DNA of 64,000 nt from assembly GCF_031451695.1 (NCBI RefSeq), contig NZ_JARWAM010000004.1, positions 283,288 to 347,287 on the forward strand, given 5' to 3'. The notes beneath the pieces were generated by a model. That model was not told the DNA's origin and did not search any database. It saw nothing but the letters and a program-made list of their open reading frames with translations. This document shows, piece after piece, positions 7,882-19,180 of the stretch; positions within the stretch are counted from its first letter, which is position 1; each line of letters opens with the position of its first letter. Position numbers and translations under genes: made by a program. The DNA is from Franzmannia qiaohouensis (GTDB lineage Bacteria; Pseudomonadota; Gammaproteobacteria; Pseudomonadales; Halomonadaceae).

Positions 7882-8448
7882 ATGACCATGCACATCGATT
7901 ACGGCCCCGGCGACGCCCTGCTGGTGGTCGACATGCAGAACGACTTCTGCGAGGGCGGCGCCCTGGCCGTGGCCGGCGGTCGCGGCCTGATTCCCGGCAT
8001 CAATGCCGAAATCGCCGCTGCCAGCGCGGCGGGCACCCTGGTGATCGCCTCCCGCGACTGGCACCCGGTCGACCACGCCAGCTTCACCCATCGCGGCGGA
8101 AGCTGGCCGCCGCACTGCATTCAGGACACCCACGGCGCAGCCTTCCACCCCGACCTGGCGCTACCTGACGCGGCCCTGCGGGTGAGCAAGGCCACCGCCT
8201 TCGACGCCGACGCCTACTCGGCTTTCGACGCCACCGGCCTGGCCGGCTACCTGCACGAACGCAACATCACCCGGGTGGTGGTATGCGGCCTGGCGCTGGA
8301 CGTCTGCGTTCGCGCCACGGCCCTCGACGCATGCCGCGCCGGCTTCGCCACCCTGCTGCTGGCGCCGCTCAGCGCCGCCGTAGACCCCGACTCGGCGGGC
8401 GACTGCCTGGCCGAGCTCGAGCGCGCCGGGGTCGAGGTACGCCAATGA
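7882..8448 (+). CDS. pncA: Nicotinamidase
   Basis: A 188-residue isochorismatase-fold amidase converting nicotinamide to nicotinate for NAD salvage. The triad is visible: D17 in VVDMQNDF, K103 in RVSKAT and C142 in GLALDVCV. The metal-site stretch SRDWHPVDHASF (D59, H61) follows the nicotinamidase rather than the plain isochorismatase pattern. Start ATG 7882 has GGGAGAGG. Its stop overlaps the pncB start (ATGA), so the two enzymes act in sequence from one message. Confidence 0.94.
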   Translation: MTMHIDYGPGDALLVVDMQNDFCEGGALAVAGGRGLIPGINAEIAAASAAGTLVIASRDWHPVDHASFTHRGGSWPPHCIQDTHGAAFHPDLALPDAALRVSKATAFDADAYSAFDATGLAGYLHERNITRVVVCGLALDVCVRATALDACRAGFATLLLAPLSAAVDPDSAGDCLAELERAGVEVRQ

Positions 8449-9794
8449 GCGCGGCCCCGCCCCTGCAGGTCGCCGACGATGACCTGGCGCTGCTCACCGA
8501 CCTCTACCAGTTGACCATGCTCCAGGCTTACTGGAAGGAGGGCCTGCGCGAGCGCGCCACCTTCAGCCTCTATTTCCGCCAGCTGCCCGACACGCGCCGC
8601 TTCATGCTCGCCTGCGGCCAGCAGCATGCCGCCGCCGTGGCCAGCCGGCTGCGCTTCCAACCCCACCACCTCGAGCAGCTGGCCGCCAGCGGCCAGTTCG
8701 AGGCCGAGTTCCTCGCCTGGCTCGGCGAGTGGCGCTTCAGTGGCGATATCTGGACGCTACCCGAAGGTACGCCGGTGTTCCCCAACCAGCCGCTGCTCGA
8801 GGTCGAGGCACCGATCGCCGAGGCCCAGCTGCTCGAGAGCCTGATCATGAACCTGGTGCAGCTCGAGACCCTGCTGGCGTCGAAGGCGGTGCGCCTGGTA
8901 CTGGCCGCCGACGGCCGGCCGGTGGTCGACTTCGGCATGCGCCGCATGCACGGCGTCGATGCCGCCGTACGCGGCGTGCGCGCCTACCGCAGCGCCGGCC
9001 TGGCCGGCACCAGTAACGTGCTCGGCGGGCTGCGCCACGACCTGCCGCTGCGCGGCACCATGGCGCACAGCTATATTCTCGCCCACGACGACGAGCGCGA
9101 GGCGTTCCGCACCTTCATGCGCCACTACCCCGGCACCACCCTGCTGGTGGATACCTACGACACCCTGGACGGCGTGCGCGACCTGATCGCGCTGCTCGAC
9201 GCCGAACCCGAGCTGCACCTGGGCGCCATCCGCCTCGACTCCGGCGACCTCGGCGCACTGGCCAAGGCGTCGCGTCGCCTGCTCGACGACGCCGGCCACA
9301 CCCGGGTCAAGATCGTCGCCAGCAGCGGCCTCGACGAGCACAAGATCGCCGCGCTGGTGGCCCAGGGCGCGCCCATCGACGTGTTCGGCGTTGGTACTCA
9401 GCTCGGGGTCTCCGCCGATGCGCCGGTGATCGATCTCTCCTACAAGCTGGTCGAATACGCCGGCATGCCCCGCGCGAAGCGCTCGCCGGGCAAGCTCAAC
9501 TTGCCCGGCCGCAAGCAGGTCTACCGGCGCCTTGACGAGCGCGGAGCGCTGGCCGGCGACACCCTGGCCCTGCGCGACGAGGCGCCGCCCTCCGGCACCC
9601 CGCTGCTGGTGCCGCTGGTCGAGGGTGGGCGTCTCGATGCCGAGCAGATGGCCCTGGCCGAACAGGCACCACAGCGGGTCGCCGAGACCCTGCAGTGCCT
9701 GCCGGCGTCACTGCGCACGCTGGAGGGCGGCGAGTGCGACTATCCGCTGTCGCTCTCCCCAGCGCTTTCCAGGCTGGCCGAACGCCACCGCTGA
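8445..9794 (+). CDS. pncB: Nicotinate phosphoribosyltransferase
   Basis: A 449-residue enzyme joining nicotinate to PRPP to give nicotinate mononucleotide. The N-terminus LLTDLYQLTMLQAYWKEG is the family hallmark. DFGMRRMHG, GTMAHSYILAH and AIRLDSGDLGALAKASRRLLD form the active-site region, and VKIVASSGLDEHKI leads into the phosphate-binding end. The start at 8445 overlaps pncA by four bases, and any longer N-terminus would lie inside pncA. The length and the motif YKLVEYAGMPRAKRSPGK fit the bacterial longer form. Substrate flow from PncA completes the deamidating salvage route. Confidence 0.93.
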   Translation: MSAAPPLQVADDDLALLTDLYQLTMLQAYWKEGLRERATFSLYFRQLPDTRRFMLACGQQHAAAVASRLRFQPHHLEQLAASGQFEAEFLAWLGEWRFSGDIWTLPEGTPVFPNQPLLEVEAPIAEAQLLESLIMNLVQLETLLASKAVRLVLAADGRPVVDFGMRRMHGVDAAVRGVRAYRSAGLAGTSNVLGGLRHDLPLRGTMAHSYILAHDDEREAFRTFMRHYPGTTLLVDTYDTLDGVRDLIALLDAEPELHLGAIRLDSGDLGALAKASRRLLDDAGHTRVKIVASSGLDEHKIAALVAQGAPIDVFGVGTQLGVSADAPVIDLSYKLVEYAGMPRAKRSPGKLNLPGRKQVYRRLDERGALAGDTLALRDEAPPSGTPLLVPLVEGGRLDAEQMALAEQAPQRVAETLQCLPASLRTLEGGECDYPLSLSPALSRLAERHR

Positions 9795-9897
9795 GGCCCA
9801 CACATCGCGCAAAGAATGCGCAACTCGCCCGGCAGCGGGAACCTCGCGCCGGGCCGGGGCTCTCAGGCATGTCGTTCACTGGCCCAGGGAGTCCCAG

Positions 9898-10575
9898 GTG
9901 TCGAGCATCCGTACACTGCTGATCGGCGCGCTGCTGGTCGGCGCCAGCACCGGCGCCGCCGCACAGGGCATGGCCGAGCCCACGCCGTTCACCGCCCACT
10001 ACCAGTTGCAGATCAGCGGCTGGCCCAACGCCCGCGTCGAGCACCGCCTCAGCCAGCACGGCGAGCAGTGGCAGAGCGACATGCGCGCCGCCATCGCCGT
10101 GGCCCGCGGCAACGAGCGCAGCCGTTTTCGCGTCGATGCCGACGGCGTGAGGCCCAGCGCCTACTCCAGCGGCTACTCGCTGCTCGGCATCGGCGGCGAC
10201 TACCGCCTCGGCAGCCAGGAGCTGAGCGCGCTGCCCGACCGCCAGGCGGCGCTGTTCGACCTGTCGCGACGCAGCGCAGCGCCAGGCAGCTGTGAAGGTC
10301 AGGAGGCGACACCCTGTGAACTGCACTTCGTCGATCACAAGGGCGAGGAGGAGACGCTGCACTACCGGGTAGTGGCCCGCGACATGGTGGAGAGCCCCGC
10401 CGGCACCTTCGACGCGGTCAGCGTCGAGACCTGGGACCCGGAGACCCCAGAGCGGCAGCTGGTGTTCGACTTCCATCCCGAGCTCCCCGGCCTGCTGCTC
10501 AGCGTCGACTACCACCGCGACGGCGAGCGTCGCAGCCGGCTGACGCTGAGCGCCCTCGAGACCGTCACCCGCTAA
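9898..10575 (+). CDS. DUF3108 periplasmic protein
   Basis: A 225-residue protein starting at GTG 9898, supported by AGGGAG upstream and by a clean signal peptide immediately after it (SSIRTLLIGALLVGASTGAAAQG). The mature part is a beta-rich DUF3108 domain; typical features are FTAHYQLQISGWPNARVEHRL and the late LVFDFHPELPGLLLSVDYHRDGERRSRLTL. The function of the family is not established and it is usually predicted to be periplasmic. It has a separate leader after pncB, and a strong terminator follows it at 10630-10648. Confidence 0.75.
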   Translation: MSSIRTLLIGALLVGASTGAAAQGMAEPTPFTAHYQLQISGWPNARVEHRLSQHGEQWQSDMRAAIAVARGNERSRFRVDADGVRPSAYSSGYSLLGIGGDYRLGSQELSALPDRQAALFDLSRRSAAPGSCEGQEATPCELHFVDHKGEEETLHYRVVARDMVESPAGTFDAVSVETWDPETPERQLVFDFHPELPGLLLSVDYHRDGERRSRLTLSALETVTR

Positions 10576-10629
10576 GCATCGGCGAAATTGGCTTCCCTGG
10601 CGTCCAGGCAATCCGTAAAGTAGCCCCCC

Positions 10630-10653
10630 GGCAGCCGAACAGGCTGCCTTTTT
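10630..10653 (+). terminator. Rho-independent terminator after the DUF3108 gene
   Basis: GGCAGCC (10630-10636), loop GAACA, GGCTGCC (10642-10648), then TTTTT. A perfect 7-bp GC stem with a U tract, 55 nt after the upstream stop codon. Confidence 0.88.
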
Positions 10654-10684
10654 GTTGCCCGCCCGTCGCTGCATAAGGAACGCC

Positions 10685-11611
10685 ATGTTCACCGGCCTGC
10701 TGATCGTTCTCCTCCCGCTGCTGCTGGGCTACCTGGTGCCGGTGCGCCATGCCGGCGCCATGGCGATGATCAACCGCGGTGTCAACGCCTCGGTCTATCT
10801 GATCCTGCTACTGATGGGCATAAGCCTGGCCGGGCTCGATAACCTCGCCGGGCAGCTGTCGCAAATGGGCGTTCAGGCCGGCCTGCTGTTCAGCATTACC
10901 GCCGCCACCAACCTGCTCGGCCTGCTGTGGCTGTCGCGGCGACTGCGGCTGCGCGTCGGCAACTCGCCGGTGGTGGCCAATGCACCAACCAGCAAGCTCA
11001 CCGCGATGCTCGGCTCGCTGGCGCTGGTCGGGGTGGTCATGGCCGGCGTGCTGATCGGGCTGCTGCTCGGCTGGCTGATCGGTGAACCGGCCTACGCCTG
11101 GGCCGAGCGGCTCGCCGAATGGGCGCTGTATGCGCTGCTGGCGCTGATCGGCTGCCAGCTGCGCAACTCCGGCATGTCGCTCAAGCAGATCCTGCTCAAC
11201 CGCTTCGGCCTGGCGATCGCCGCCACCGTCGCCGCCTGCTCGCTGCTCGCCGGGCTGCTCGCCGCGCCGCTGCTGGGGCTGAGCTGGAACCAGGGGCTGG
11301 CGATGGCCTCGGGGTTCGGCTGGTACTCGCTGTCGGCGATCCTGATCGGCGACCAGCTGGGTCCGCTGCTCGGCGGCGTGGCCTTCTTCAACGACCTGGC
11401 CCGCGAGCTGCTGGCCTTCGTGCTGATCCCGCTGCTGATCCACCGCGCCACGCCGCTGGCCATCGGCTACGGCGGCGCCACTTCGATGGACTTCACCCTG
11501 CCGGTGATCCAGCAGCACGGCGGCGTGGCCTGCGTGCCCATCGCCGTGGTCAGCGGCTTCATCCTGTCGCTGCTGTCGCCGCCGCTGATCCTGTTCTTCC
11601 TGTCGCTGTGA
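10685..11611 (+). CDS. lysO: LysO-family lysine exporter
   Basis: A 308-residue inner-membrane protein with about eight hydrophobic segments, belonging to the LysO (DUF340) family of lysine/thialysine exporters. The ATG at 10685 follows AAGGAA. Conserved features include the second-half stretch GFGWYSLSAILIGDQLGPLLGGVAFFNDLARELLAF and the ending GGATSMDFTLPVIQQHGG, with acidic residues in membrane segments as described for E. coli LysO. The length is close to the E. coli protein (299 aa). It stands alone between a terminator and the sugar operon. I see no lysine riboswitch in the short upstream gap. Confidence 0.85.
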   Translation: MFTGLLIVLLPLLLGYLVPVRHAGAMAMINRGVNASVYLILLLMGISLAGLDNLAGQLSQMGVQAGLLFSITAATNLLGLLWLSRRLRLRVGNSPVVANAPTSKLTAMLGSLALVGVVMAGVLIGLLLGWLIGEPAYAWAERLAEWALYALLALIGCQLRNSGMSLKQILLNRFGLAIAATVAACSLLAGLLAAPLLGLSWNQGLAMASGFGWYSLSAILIGDQLGPLLGGVAFFNDLARELLAFVLIPLLIHRATPLAIGYGGATSMDFTLPVIQQHGGVACVPIAVVSGFILSLLSPPLILFFLSL

Positions 11612-11714
11612 TGGCGCTATCGCCGATGGCCCTTTTCTCGCTCGTGGCGCGTTAGCCCAAAGTCTAGGTTGAAGTCCCAGCGCACAAACGGCTAACTGTG
11701 TGCCAACGAACTTA

Positions 11715-11729
11715 ATCGTTTAAGACGAT
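11715..11729. promoter_or_regulatory. Candidate operator upstream of the alpha-glucoside operon
   Basis: A perfect inverted repeat ATCGT-TTAAG-ACGAT lies 51 nt before the binding-protein start. It is a plausible LacI-family operator for the regulator at 17999. A wider GTTAGCC (11651-11657)...GGCTAAC (11690-11696) repeat lies upstream. Assignment is by position and symmetry only. Confidence 0.4.
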
Positions 11730-11779
11730 CGTAATACGCACCCACGACACACAACAACAAACCGACGAGGAAGCCACCC

Positions 11780-13048
11780 ATGCTCAACAGACTGATCCCG
11801 GCGATTGCCCTGGCAAGCGCCGCCATGGCCACCACCAGCCACGCCCAGGCCGCCGACCTGACCATCTCCTGCGGCGCCGTGGGTGCCGAACTGACGCTGT
11901 GCCAGGAAGGCGTTCGCGCCTGGGAGGAAGCCACCGGCCACAGCGTCGACGTGGTCTCGACCCCCAACTCCTCCACTGAGCGGCTGTCGCTCTACCAGCA
12001 GATTCTCTCGGCCAACTCCAGCGACATCGACGTGATGCAGATCGACGTGGTGTGGCCGGGGCTGCTGGCCAACCACCTGCTCGACCTGCGCGAGGTACTC
12101 GGCGACGCCGCCGCCGACGGCCACTTCGAGGCCATCGTCACCAACAACACTATCGACGAGCGGCTGGTCGCCATGCCCTGGTTCACCGATGCCGGGGTGC
12201 TCTACTACCGCGCCGACCTGCTCGAGGAGCACGGCTTCGACGTGCCCGAGACCTGGCAGCAGCTCACCGAGATCGCCCGCGAGATCCAGCAGGCCGAACA
12301 CGCCGCGGGCAACGAGCGCATGCGCGGCTTCGTCTTCCAGGGCCGCGCCTACGAGGGGCTGACCGTCAACGCCTTGGAGTGGGTAGCCAGCCACGGCGGC
12401 GGCAGCCTGGTGGAGAGCGACGGCGAGATCAGCATCAATAATCCACAGGCCGCCGAGGCCCTCGACCTGGCGGCCAGCTGGATCGGCGACATCGCGCCCA
12501 ACGGCGTGCTCAACTACACCGAAGAGGAGGCCCGCGGGGTCTTCCAGGGCGGCAATGCGGTGTTCATGCGCAACTGGCCTTACGCCTGGGCCCTGGCACA
12601 GAGCGACGACAGCGACGTGCGCGGCAAGGTCGGGGTGACCCAGCTTCCCCACGGCGACCAAGGACAGAGTGCCGGCGGCCTGGGCGGCTGGAACCTGGCG
12701 GTGTCCCGCTACAGTGACAACCCCGAACTCGCCGCCGAGCTGGTCGCCTTCCTCACCGGCGAGGAGGAGCAGAAGCGTCGCGCCATCGAGGCCTCCTACA
12801 ACCCCACCCTCGACGCCCTCTACCAGGACGACGAGGTGCTCACGGCGGTGCCCTTCTTCGGCGAGCTCTACGACACCTTCGTCAACGCCGTGGCACGCCC
12901 CTCGGCGCCCACCGGCGACGCCTATGGTCGGGTCAGCAACGCCTTCTTCAGCGCCACCCACGACGTGCTTTCCGGCAACCGCGATGGCGCCACCGCGGTC
13001 GCCGACCTCGAGCGCGAGCTGTCGCGCCTCAAGCGGCGCAACTGGTAA
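11780..13048 (+). CDS. thuE: Sugar ABC transporter substrate-binding protein, ThuE-like
   Basis: A 422-residue periplasmic solute-binding protein (family 1, MalE type). A signal peptide ends near AQA (about residue 25). The mature start ADLTISCGAVGAELTLCQEGVRAWEEATG and the motif DIDVMQIDVVWPGLLANHL are characteristic of ThuE, the rhizobial trehalose/maltose/sucrose binder. The ATG at 11780 has GAGGAAG. It is first in an operon with two permeases, a GH13 glucosidase and an ATPase, so the ligand is most likely an alpha-glucoside such as trehalose, maltose or sucrose. The exact sugar cannot be read from sequence. Confidence 0.88.
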   Translation: MLNRLIPAIALASAAMATTSHAQAADLTISCGAVGAELTLCQEGVRAWEEATGHSVDVVSTPNSSTERLSLYQQILSANSSDIDVMQIDVVWPGLLANHLLDLREVLGDAAADGHFEAIVTNNTIDERLVAMPWFTDAGVLYYRADLLEEHGFDVPETWQQLTEIAREIQQAEHAAGNERMRGFVFQGRAYEGLTVNALEWVASHGGGSLVESDGEISINNPQAAEALDLAASWIGDIAPNGVLNYTEEEARGVFQGGNAVFMRNWPYAWALAQSDDSDVRGKVGVTQLPHGDQGQSAGGLGGWNLAVSRYSDNPELAAELVAFLTGEEEQKRRAIEASYNPTLDALYQDDEVLTAVPFFGELYDTFVNAVARPSAPTGDAYGRVSNAFFSATHDVLSGNRDGATAVADLERELSRLKRRNW

Positions 13049-13063
13049 GCCCCGGAGCCCCCA

Positions 13064-14044
13064 ATGAGCACGACACTCAACCACAGCGCGCCCGCCGCGG
13101 CGCGCCCGCCGGCGGGTCGCTACCGCAGCACCAAGGTTCGCCGCCAGCGCGTGCGCGCGGCCTGGACTTTCCTTGCACCGATGCTGGTTGCACTGGCGCT
13201 GGTAGCCGGCTGGCCGCTGATCCGCACCTTCTACTTCAGCTTCACCGATGCCTCGCTGTCCGACCTGGGACGAGCGACCTTCATCGGCATCGAGAACTAC
13301 CTGATCTACGAGGACGGCCGGTGGTACGGCGTGCTCGCCGACCCCATCTGGTGGCGCTCGGTGTGGAATACCGCCTACTTCGCGGTGGTCTCGGTATCGC
13401 TCGAGGTGGTGTTCGGCGTGATCGTGGCACTGATCCTCAACGCCGAGTTCAAGGGCCGCACCCTGGTGCGTGCCGCGGTGCTGATTCCCTGGGCGATCCC
13501 CACCATCGTCTCGGCACAGATGTGGGCGTGGATGCTCAACGACCAGTTCGGGATCATCAACCACCTGCTGATGATGGTCGGCATCATCGACGCCCCCATC
13601 GCCTGGACCGCAGAGGCGCGCTACTCGATGTGGGCGGTGATCATGGTCGATGTGTGGAAGACCACGCCGTTCGTCGCCCTGCTGGTACTTGCCGCGCTGC
13701 AGATGCTGCCCAAGGACTGCTATGAGGCCGCCGAGGTCGACGGCATCCACCCGCTCAGGGTGTTCTTCAAGGTGACCCTACCGCTGATCACCCCGGCGCT
13801 GATGGTGGCGGTAATCTTCCGCCTGCTCGATGCCCTGCGCGTGTTCGACGTCATCTACGTGCTGACCTCCAACTCCACCAGCACCATGTCGATGTCGATC
13901 TACGCTCGCCAGCAGCTGGTCGAGTTCCAGGACGTCGGCTACGGCAGCGCCGCCTCGACGCTGCTGTTCCTGATCATCGCCCTGGCCACCGTTGCCTACC
14001 TCTACCTGGGCCGCAAGCAACTGCAACTGGGAGGCGACGCATGA
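13064..14044 (+). CDS. thuF: Sugar ABC transporter permease, ThuF/MalF-like
   Basis: A 326-residue inner-membrane permease with six predicted membrane helices after a polar, basic N-terminal tail of about 35 residues. The ATPase-docking EAA loop reads YEAAEVDGIHPLRVFFKVTLPLITPAL, matching the EAAxxDGA-type consensus of MalF-like permeases. It begins 15 nt after thuE with GGAG upstream, and its last codons overlap thuG by ATGA. It pairs with thuG to form the channel, with the ATPase at 16794 as the motor. Confidence 0.9.
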   Translation: MSTTLNHSAPAAARPPAGRYRSTKVRRQRVRAAWTFLAPMLVALALVAGWPLIRTFYFSFTDASLSDLGRATFIGIENYLIYEDGRWYGVLADPIWWRSVWNTAYFAVVSVSLEVVFGVIVALILNAEFKGRTLVRAAVLIPWAIPTIVSAQMWAWMLNDQFGIINHLLMMVGIIDAPIAWTAEARYSMWAVIMVDVWKTTPFVALLVLAALQMLPKDCYEAAEVDGIHPLRVFFKVTLPLITPALMVAVIFRLLDALRVFDVIYVLTSNSTSTMSMSIYARQQLVEFQDVGYGSAASTLLFLIIALATVAYLYLGRKQLQLGGDA

Positions 14045-14883
14045 CCCCGCGCCAGCTATCCAAATTCGCCAAGCGCATCGGCTTCTGGCTGCTGGTCGCG
14101 CTGGTGGTGTTCTACGCGGTGTTCCCCTTCTACTACGCGGTGATCACCTCCTTCAAACCCTCCAGCGAGCTGTTCCGGGTCGAGCTCTGGCCGAGCCGCT
14201 TCGACCTCTCCAACTATGCGCAGATCTTCAGCCAGCGCAGCTTCCTGCAGGCCATCGTCAACTCGATCATCGTCGCCGTGAGCGTGGTCGGTATCGCCCT
14301 GCTGCTCGGCATCACCGCCTCCTACGCCCTGGGCCGGGTGCGTTTCCGCGGCCGCTCCACGGTGCTGCTGGTGATTCTCGGCGTATCGATGTTTCCGCAG
14401 GTGGCGGTGCTCTCCGGCCTGTTCGAGGTGATCCGCGCCCTCAACCTCTACAACAACCCGGCCGGGCTGATACTCAGCTACACCATCTTCACCCTGCCCT
14501 TCACCGTCTGGGTACTGACCACCTTCATGCGTCAACTGCCCATGGAGCTCGAGGAGGCGGCGATCATGGACGGCGCCACACCCTGGGTCACCATCACCAA
14601 GGTGTTCCTGCCGCTGATGTGGCCGGCCATGGCCACCACCGGGCTGCTGGCGTTCATTGCCGCCTGGAACGAGTTCCTGTTCGCGCTGACCTTCACCCTC
14701 ACCGACAGCCAGCGCACGGTGCCGGTGGCCATCGCCCTGCTCTCCGGCGGCAGCGCCTACGAGCTGCCCTGGGGCCCGATCATGGCCGCCTCGGTGGTAG
14801 TCACCGTGCCACTGGTGATCCTGGTCATCATCTTCCAGCGGCGCATCGTCTCCGGCCTCACCGCCGGCGCCGTCAAGGGCTAA
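14041..14883 (+). CDS. thuG: Carbohydrate ABC transporter permease, ThuG/MalG-like
   Basis: A 280-residue second permease with about six helices, beginning MTPRQLSKFAKRIGFWLLVALVVFYAVFPFYYAVITSFKP, a typical MalG-type start. The EAA loop is MELEEAAIMDGATPWVTITKVFLPLMWPAM. The start overlaps thuF by four bases. The next gene begins 207 nt later, with a structured repeat in between, so expression of the enzyme and ATPase could be tuned separately from the permeases. Confidence 0.9.
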   Translation: MTPRQLSKFAKRIGFWLLVALVVFYAVFPFYYAVITSFKPSSELFRVELWPSRFDLSNYAQIFSQRSFLQAIVNSIIVAVSVVGIALLLGITASYALGRVRFRGRSTVLLVILGVSMFPQVAVLSGLFEVIRALNLYNNPAGLILSYTIFTLPFTVWVLTTFMRQLPMELEEAAIMDGATPWVTITKVFLPLMWPAMATTGLLAFIAAWNEFLFALTFTLTDSQRTVPVAIALLSGGSAYELPWGPIMAASVVVTVPLVILVIIFQRRIVSGLTAGAVKG

Positions 14884-14941
14884 CTCCATCATCACCATCG
14901 GGCCCGAGCCTCTGAGGGACGCCGAGGGCAGGTCGAAGCGA

Positions 14942-14996
14942 AGGTCTTTTGCCATGGATGGCAAAAGTAGCGCCCAGGGAAGGGTTTACAGCGCCT
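14942..14996 (-). repeat. Structured 55-nt intergenic repeat, copy 2
   Basis: Inverse-orientation copy of 5223-5277. Its hairpin is a perfect 10-bp inverted repeat around two bases (CTTTTGCCAT at 14946-14955, ATGGCAAAAG at 14958-14967). It differs from copy 1 in the stem bases, yet pairing is kept. It lies between thuG and the glucosidase gene. Confidence 0.7.
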
Positions 14997-15090
14997 TCGC
15001 GCAGGCCTGCCGTCGGATCAGTCCCGGTGTCGGGAAACTGATAGCGACCTCAATGAATACCAAACGCTTCCCATGACCCAAGGATTCAAG

Positions 15091-16710
<1,620 letters not shown>

Positions 16711-16793
16711 GCCACACTCATAACAGCGACTCATAACAACCAGGCCGGCCTACGGCGAGCCCCTTCATCACCGGGCCGGCAAGGAGACACTCC

Positions 16794-17900
<1,107 letters not shown>

Positions 17901-17961
17901 CAGCGGGCAACACCTCGCCTGCCGGCTCGCTTGCCGCAGTATTCACGGCGGCAAGGGGCCG

Positions 17962-17981
17962 GTATTCTGTTGCCTGAATAC
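17962..17981. promoter_or_regulatory. Candidate autoregulatory operator of the LacI-type gene
   Basis: Inverted repeat GTATTC-(8 nt)-GAATAC, 17 nt before the regulator start codon, with a further GTATTC half just upstream at 17938. It differs from the symmetric site at 11715-11729, so at most one of the two may be the real operator. Confidence 0.35.
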
Positions 17982-17998
17982 TTAGCAGGGAAAGCACC

Positions 17999-19051
17999 GT
18001 GTCCACATCGCCACGCCGTATCACGCTGAAAGACCTGGCGCGCGAGCTTGGCGTCTCCACCGCCACGATCTCCAACGCCTTCAATCGCCCCGACCAGCTG
18101 TCGCCGGCGCTGCGCGAGCGAATTCTCGGCGAGGCCAAGCGCCTCGGTTACACCGGGCCGGACGCCAAGGCGCGCAGCCTGCGCACCGGCCGCTCGCGGA
18201 TCATCGCCGTGGTGCTCGCCGAGAGCCTCACCTACAGCCTCAACGACGCCGTGGCCAGCGAGTTCCTGTCGGGTGTCGCCGAAATTCTCGATGCCCACGG
18301 CCACACCCTGCTGCTGCTGCCCGGCCGCGAGCACGCCTCCCAGGCGCCGGGCTCGGCGAACATCGCCGACGGCTTCATCGTCTACGGCCTGATGCCGACC
18401 CTGGCCCTGCTCGGCGACCTGCCGGCCCAGCGCCCGCTGGTGGCGGTGGACTTCGATATCGAAGGGCGACCGGCGGTGCACGTCGACAACCAGGCGGCGT
18501 GTCGCGCCATCGCCCGCCACGCCCTGGCCGCACCGCCCCAGCGCCCGGCGGTGATCAATCTGCGCCTCACCGCCGAGCCCTGCAACGGCCGGATCAGCGC
18601 GGCGCATACCCTGCTGCCGGGCAATCGCACCATCACCCGCTCGCGGCTCGACGGCTTTTACCAGGCGTTGGAGGAGCAGGGCTTTGCGCGCCAGGCCGTT
18701 CCGCTGTGGAATATCGAGGAGAACACCTTCGAGGTCTGCTCGCCGGTGATCGAAGAGATCCTCGACCTGCCCGACGCCGAACGCCCCGACCTGCTACTGT
18801 GCATGTCCGACCGCATCGCCCTGACCGCCCTGACCCTGGCCGAGCAGCGTGGCCTGCGGGTCCCCGAGGACCTGCGCCTGGTCGGCTTCGACGGCATCGC
18901 CGAGGGCCAGTACCGCGCACCGCGGCTGACCACGGTGCGCCAGGACAGCGTCGAGAAGGGACGCATTGCCGCGCAGATGATCCTCGGCCTGGCCCCCCCC
19001 GAGCAGCGCCTGCTGACCACCCAGCTGTTGATCGGTGAAAGCTGCCCGTAA
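17999..19051 (+). CDS. LacI-family regulator of the alpha-glucoside operon
   Basis: A 350-residue repressor-type protein starting at GTG 17999. The helix-turn-helix and hinge helix are at residues about 8-60 (ITLKDLARELGVSTATISNAFNRPDQLSPALRERILGEAKRLGY). A periplasmic-binding-protein-like sensor domain follows, ending RLTTVRQDSVEKGRIAAQMILG. It is 98 nt after the ATPase gene and closes the operon, the usual place for a dedicated regulator. The inducer is likely the imported sugar or its product. Confidence 0.87.
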   Translation: MSTSPRRITLKDLARELGVSTATISNAFNRPDQLSPALRERILGEAKRLGYTGPDAKARSLRTGRSRIIAVVLAESLTYSLNDAVASEFLSGVAEILDAHGHTLLLLPGREHASQAPGSANIADGFIVYGLMPTLALLGDLPAQRPLVAVDFDIEGRPAVHVDNQAACRAIARHALAAPPQRPAVINLRLTAEPCNGRISAAHTLLPGNRTITRSRLDGFYQALEEQGFARQAVPLWNIEENTFEVCSPVIEEILDLPDAERPDLLLCMSDRIALTALTLAEQRGLRVPEDLRLVGFDGIAEGQYRAPRLTTVRQDSVEKGRIAAQMILGLAPPEQRLLTTQLLIGESCP

Positions 19052-19083
19052 GCGCGAGACGAGAGCAGCGTTGGCATCCGCGG

Positions 19084-19108
19084 TTGCCATCGCTTGCACC
19101 TTGCTTGC
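19084..19108 (+). promoter_or_regulatory. TTGC repeat array upstream of the RND operon
   Basis: TTGC occurs at 19084, 19094, 19101 and 19105, with the outer units about 21 bp apart (two helical turns). A similar array lies upstream of the spy-like gene (25684-25709). Direct repeats at about 11-bp spacing are typical of OmpR/BaeR-class regulators, one of which is encoded in this operon. Confidence 0.45.
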
Positions 19109-19180
19109 ACAGTTCATGACCAATAGCTGCATCCGCCACGGCGATGCTGTGTGCTGCCTTTCCCTCGTCACGAGCCGCCC

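Noticed and set aside
10576..10684. Lysine riboswitch before lysO
   Set aside because: The gap is only 109 nt and is largely taken up by a plain terminator, too short for that riboswitch.
11720..13750. A 676-codon minus-strand open frame opposite thuE and thuF
   Set aside because: Antisense to two clear transporter genes; composition is a GC-frame artefact and there is no ribosome site.
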